From: Oscillospiraceae bacterium
Lineage (GTDB): Bacteria; Bacillota; Clostridia; Oscillospirales; CAG-272
Reading direction: 5' to 3'
DNA length: 64,000 bases
Assembly: GCA_015065105.1 (NCBI GenBank)
Contig: SVQZ01000001.1
Coordinates: 62,001 to 126,000 of the forward strand
The notes beneath the pieces are model-generated. The model saw only the letters and a program-made list of their open reading frames with translations, did no database searches and was not told the DNA's origin. The position numbers and the translations under genes were made by a program. Positions 61,591 through 64,000 of the stretch are shown here, in pieces. The number at the start of each line of letters is the position of its first letter. The first letter of the stretch is position 1.

Positions 61591-62025
61591 TTAATCACAT
61601 GATTTAACAAGCTTCATCAAGGCATAGAGATACCCGTCAGCTCCAAGCCCGCATATCTGACCGATGCAGGATGCGGCGGTATATGAATGATGTCGGAACT
61701 CTTCCCTTTTATGGATATTTGAAATATGAACCTCAATAGCCGGAACGTCAACCGAAGCAAGTGCATCTCTTAATGCAATGCTTGTATGGGTATATGCACC
61801 AGGGTTGATGATGATGCCCTGATACCTGCCCATTGCTTCATGAATAGCAGTACAAAGCTCCCCCTCACAGTTCGACTGATAGAAGTCGATATTGCAATTG
61901 AGCTTTTGGGCTTCGCTTTTAAGACCGGCATTTATCTGCTCCAAGGTAAGAGCCCCGTATATATCGGGCTCACGTTTGCCGAGCATATTCAAATTCGGGC
62001 CGTTTATTACAAGTATTTTTTTCAT
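61591..62025 (-). CDS. aroQ: Type II 3-dehydroquinate dehydratase
   Basis: Shikimate pathway enzyme, 144 residues, normal for AroQ. Motifs: INGPNLNMLGKREPDIYG with the lid and catalytic Tyr, FYQSNCEGELCTAIHEAMG, IINPGAYTHTSIALRDAL, EVHISNIHKREEFRHHS. Dodecameric, cytosolic. It starts 25 nt after the SLH/CBM9 gene stop and is the last gene of that transcript; a terminator follows at 61547-61520. No other aro genes are adjacent. Confidence 0.96.
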   Translation of the reverse strand: MKKILVINGPNLNMLGKREPDIYGALTLEQINAGLKSEAQKLNCNIDFYQSNCEGELCTAIHEAMGRYQGIIINPGAYTHTSIALRDALASVDVPAIEVHISNIHKREEFRHHSYTAASCIGQICGLGADGYLYALMKLVKSCD

Positions 62026-62050
62026 TTATATCCTCTTATATCAGCAAATA

Positions 62051-63526
62051 TCAATAGAGATTAAGACCGTATTCCTTCATGAAATTAGTGATGATCTGTG
62101 CCATCTGTGCTCTTGTTGCGGTTGCTTTAGGTGCTATCATATCATCACCTGTACCGCTGATAAAGCCCTTATAAACCATCCAGGATACAGAATCAACAGC
62201 CCAGGAAGAGATTTCGGATACATCTTTATAAACCGAAAGATCCGCTTCTCCTCTTGTAAGCTTTGTGAGATACTTGGCATATCTTGTCATAAATACCGCA
62301 AGCTGTTCACGGGTAACATATCTGCCTGCACCGAAAGTGCCTTCCGAAACACCCTCAGTAAGACCGTTTTCATATGCCCATTCAACTGCAGGAGCATACC
62401 ATGCATCGTTTGCTACGTCCTTAAAGGATGAGGTTGTATATCCCGAAAGATCAGCACCGCTGAGGTTAGCAAGAACCTGAACGAACGCTTCTCTCTTAAG
62501 AGTAGCGGAAGGTTTGAATTCTGTTTCGGAAACACCGTTCATATATTCTCTGTTATAACAGTATTTTACGGCATCATAATACCATGCGTCTTTATCAACA
62601 TCTGCGAACACAGGGTCATTTTCGGAGATGAACATATTAAGACCGAAAAGTGTAGTATATTCACCGTCCATACGGTATGCGGGAGAAGCATCGTACATTT
62701 CCTTACAGATGGTCATATATCTGTTATAAGGATAGGGAGCGCCGTCCTGCTCGATATCATAAATAACGTCCTGATAAAGAGCGGCTGCTCTGAACTGTGT
62801 ACCTCCGCGATAAAGCTCCTCAGGAGTGCAAGTCGCTCTGCCGAAGGTCTTATTTTCCATATCGGAAATAATAAGATCCCAAGGTAAGAAGCCTTCTACC
62901 TTCCAATTCATCATATCTTCTGCTACGCTTACTCCAAGCTCAATACCGTTAGTACCTGTTATTTCACCGTCGATGCCTTCACTTCTTGAACGGTATATCC
63001 TGCCGTAGCATGAGCCGTCTTCGTTCTGTGATATACCCATGCAGTACCAAATAGTATAGTCTGTAGCGGCAATATAACCGTTACGAACGTACAAGCCCAT
63101 AGGATCGAGAGCAAGGATGAAAACATCGCCATTAAAGCCTACAACGTTCTTTGAATTCTCATCAAGGCTGTTTTCATCGTAAGCGGTTGTAAAAACAACG
63201 CTGTTTCCCGTTTCGGTACCGTTTACTTCAGCAAGCTCATCGATATCAGCGGCAAAATACAAGCCGTTTTCATCATATGCAAAATACATATCGATATCGG
63301 TCGCACAAACACTGCTGTAAAAATACTTAACATAATCATCGCTTAATTTTGCAGGTGCAGACCAATTCTCCGACTCATCTATAACACCGTCAACAACTAC
63401 GTCTGCCTTGGTTATCTCAACAGGATCGTTTACCTTATTCTGTACGTAATAACCCGCGCTGACAGTAAAAGGAACTATGATCATAAGGGTCATAATTAAA
63501 ATAAATATCGATTTTAAAGCTTTCAT
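62051..63526 (-). CDS. SLH-domain surface protein with CBM9-like domain
   Basis: 491 residues. Signal peptide (KSIFILIMTLMIIVPFTVSA), then a domain starting ITKADVVVDGVIDESENWSAP, the DGxxDEXXW pattern of carbohydrate-binding family 9-like/DOMON sugar-binding domains (about residues 35-230), and three SLH repeats at the C-terminus (about 315-490; YNREYMNGVSETEFKPSATL, YENGLTEGVSEGTFGAGRYV, VYKGFISGTGDDMIAPKATA). Here the SLH repeats are C-terminal, the reverse of the other three SLH proteins in this window. Likely a wall-attached glycan-binding protein. Confidence 0.85.
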   Translation of the reverse strand: MKALKSIFILIMTLMIIVPFTVSAGYYVQNKVNDPVEITKADVVVDGVIDESENWSAPAKLSDDYVKYFYSSVCATDIDMYFAYDENGLYFAADIDELAEVNGTETGNSVVFTTAYDENSLDENSKNVVGFNGDVFILALDPMGLYVRNGYIAATDYTIWYCMGISQNEDGSCYGRIYRSRSEGIDGEITGTNGIELGVSVAEDMMNWKVEGFLPWDLIISDMENKTFGRATCTPEELYRGGTQFRAAALYQDVIYDIEQDGAPYPYNRYMTICKEMYDASPAYRMDGEYTTLFGLNMFISENDPVFADVDKDAWYYDAVKYCYNREYMNGVSETEFKPSATLKREAFVQVLANLSGADLSGYTTSSFKDVANDAWYAPAVEWAYENGLTEGVSEGTFGAGRYVTREQLAVFMTRYAKYLTKLTRGEADLSVYKDVSEISSWAVDSVSWMVYKGFISGTGDDMIAPKATATRAQMAQIITNFMKEYGLNLY

Positions 63527-63553
63527 AAAATCCTCCGCAAATATTTATAATTA

Positions 63554-63582
63554 ATTCTATCATAATTCTTTAATAATTTCAA
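63554..63582 (-). promoter_or_regulatory. Promoter for the SLH/CBM9-aroQ unit
   Basis: Minus strand: TTGAAA (63582-63577), 17-nt spacer, TGA-TAGAAT (63559-63554). Confidence 0.7.
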
Positions 63583-63599
63583 GTATTAATTTAAAATTT

Positions 63600-63619
63600 A
63601 GGGCAGGTTTCCCTGCCCT
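63600..63619 (-). terminator. Hairpin after the 68-residue protein gene
   Basis: AGGGCAGG / CCTGCCCT, 4-nt loop; the minus-strand tail AAATTTTAAATT is a weak T tract. Confidence 0.6.
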
Positions 63620-63621
63620 CT

Positions 63622-63828
63622 CTAATCATAGTGTTTTAAAGCCAATGCACGGTATAATCTGCAGCTTCTGTATTTGTTTTTACAGAATCTATCCTTAAAT
63701 TCCGCCTTATCCTCGCAAAATACGGTGTGATTTTTTGTACCGTTGTAAAGGCCTTCGCAAACGATCGAGCAGTCAGACTCTTTAATGTAAAAGGGACATT
63801 CAGAATATGCATCCTCTGTGTATTTCAT
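63622..63828 (-). CDS. Small Cys-rich hypothetical protein
   Basis: 68 residues, no recognised family. Cys residues at about 11, 20, 24, 38, 49 and 56 (ECPFY, DCSIVCEG, FCEDK, FCKNK, SCRLY), aromatic-rich with a basic C-terminal half; probably a zinc-binding fold. ATG 63828 overlaps the TAA of the upstream gene by one base (TAATG), so translation is coupled to that gene and the two products may work together. Confidence 0.7.
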   Translation of the reverse strand: MKYTEDAYSECPFYIKESDCSIVCEGLYNGTKNHTVFCEDKAEFKDRFCKNKYRSCRLYRALALKHYD

Positions 63829-64000
63829 TAATTTAACTGAGAACCCAATTCATTAAAGCTGACGCCCTTGTCAAGCGAAAAGATCCTTCTTGCCACGACC
63901 TCGATCAAACCGTTTTCATATGTAAAACAGGTATGATTCGCGTTTCTTTTCTGAATATGCCCTTCGATCAATACACGGTCATCGGGCTTCAGACCGTAAT
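63828..64000 (-). CDS. OB-fold/SSB-like protein (C-terminal fragment, partial)
   Basis: Only the last 56 residues are in the window (stop 63830-63828; runs off the right edge). The sequence GLKPDDRVLIEGHIQKRN followed by CFTYENGLIEVVARRIFSL resembles the beta-barrel half of single-stranded DNA-binding-type OB folds, but the fragment is too short for a firm assignment. Confidence 0.45.
   Translation of the reverse strand, partial: YGLKPDDRVLIEGHIQKRNANHTCFTYENGLIEVVARRIFSLDKGVSFNELGSQLN

Overview
The window reads as a chromosomal segment of a low-to-moderate GC, endospore-forming, Gram-positive Firmicute of the Clostridia, most like an uncultured gut Oscillospiraceae/Ruminococcaceae. The grounds are the Firmicute-style translation/lipid/replication cluster ending in PolC, the sporulation genes sigG, spoIVB and a SPOCS-LysM protein, several surface proteins carrying S-layer homology (SLH) domains, and regular TTGACA-17-TATAAT promoters. 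The taxonomic placement is inference. I see no transposase, integrase, phage module or CRISPR array.

Layout. 1-12182 (+) is an ordinary housekeeping run: rpsB (partial), tsf, pyrH, frr, uppS, cdsA, dxr, rseP, ispG, polC. 12311-17572 (-) is a probable five-gene transcript: lipid kinase, glpK, bioY, a Na/Pi cotransporter and a YbaK-type deacylase. guaB (+) follows from a divergent promoter. 19309-22456 (-) is a ribulokinase/sugar isomerase pair, then an AT-rich gap with a 50-bp periodic repeat. 22926-25211 (-) is a phosphatase operon with two tandem alkaline-phosphatase-superfamily paralogues. 25427-29237 holds a nucleotidyltransferase, a DivIVA-like protein, small membrane/zinc proteins and a ROK kinase. 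A tRNA-Thr(GGT) and a dense hairpin cluster follow.

29804-37447 contains pepD, an orphan corrinoid protein, spoIVB, a PaaK-ACT pair, a SanA-like protein and a SPOCS spore protein. 37620-41154 (-) is a three-gene sugar-activation operon (nucleotidyltransferase, GHMP kinase, GalE) without a GalT. Upstream of it are an Anabaena-sensory-rhodopsin-transducer-like gene and a frameshifted leucine-rich-repeat surface protein. 43898-50371 (+) carries an MBL hydrolase, GltX, GlnRS, MetY and an M29 aminopeptidase. 50478-57383 is a surface-enzyme block: an SLH-acetylesterase and two tandem SLH-alkaline phosphatases. sigG (+) lies behind a sigma-F-type promoter and is followed by an unannotated structured RNA region. 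The end (-) holds a lipase and an amidase lipoprotein, aroQ, an SLH/CBM9-like protein and a partial OB-fold-like gene.

The least explained signals are RNA-level. (i) A strongly conserved element occurs in the 3' UTRs of at least two unrelated genes (ybaK, divIVA-like), with a truncated third copy after pepD; each ends in a terminator hairpin whose sequence differs but whose pairing is kept. (ii) A roughly 290-nt structured region downstream of sigG shares a 60-nt palindromic module with a second copy about 340 bp away. (iii) A mirror-arranged hairpin cluster lies behind tRNA-Thr. Among proteins, the GalT-less operon with altered kinase substrate residues is the most promising.
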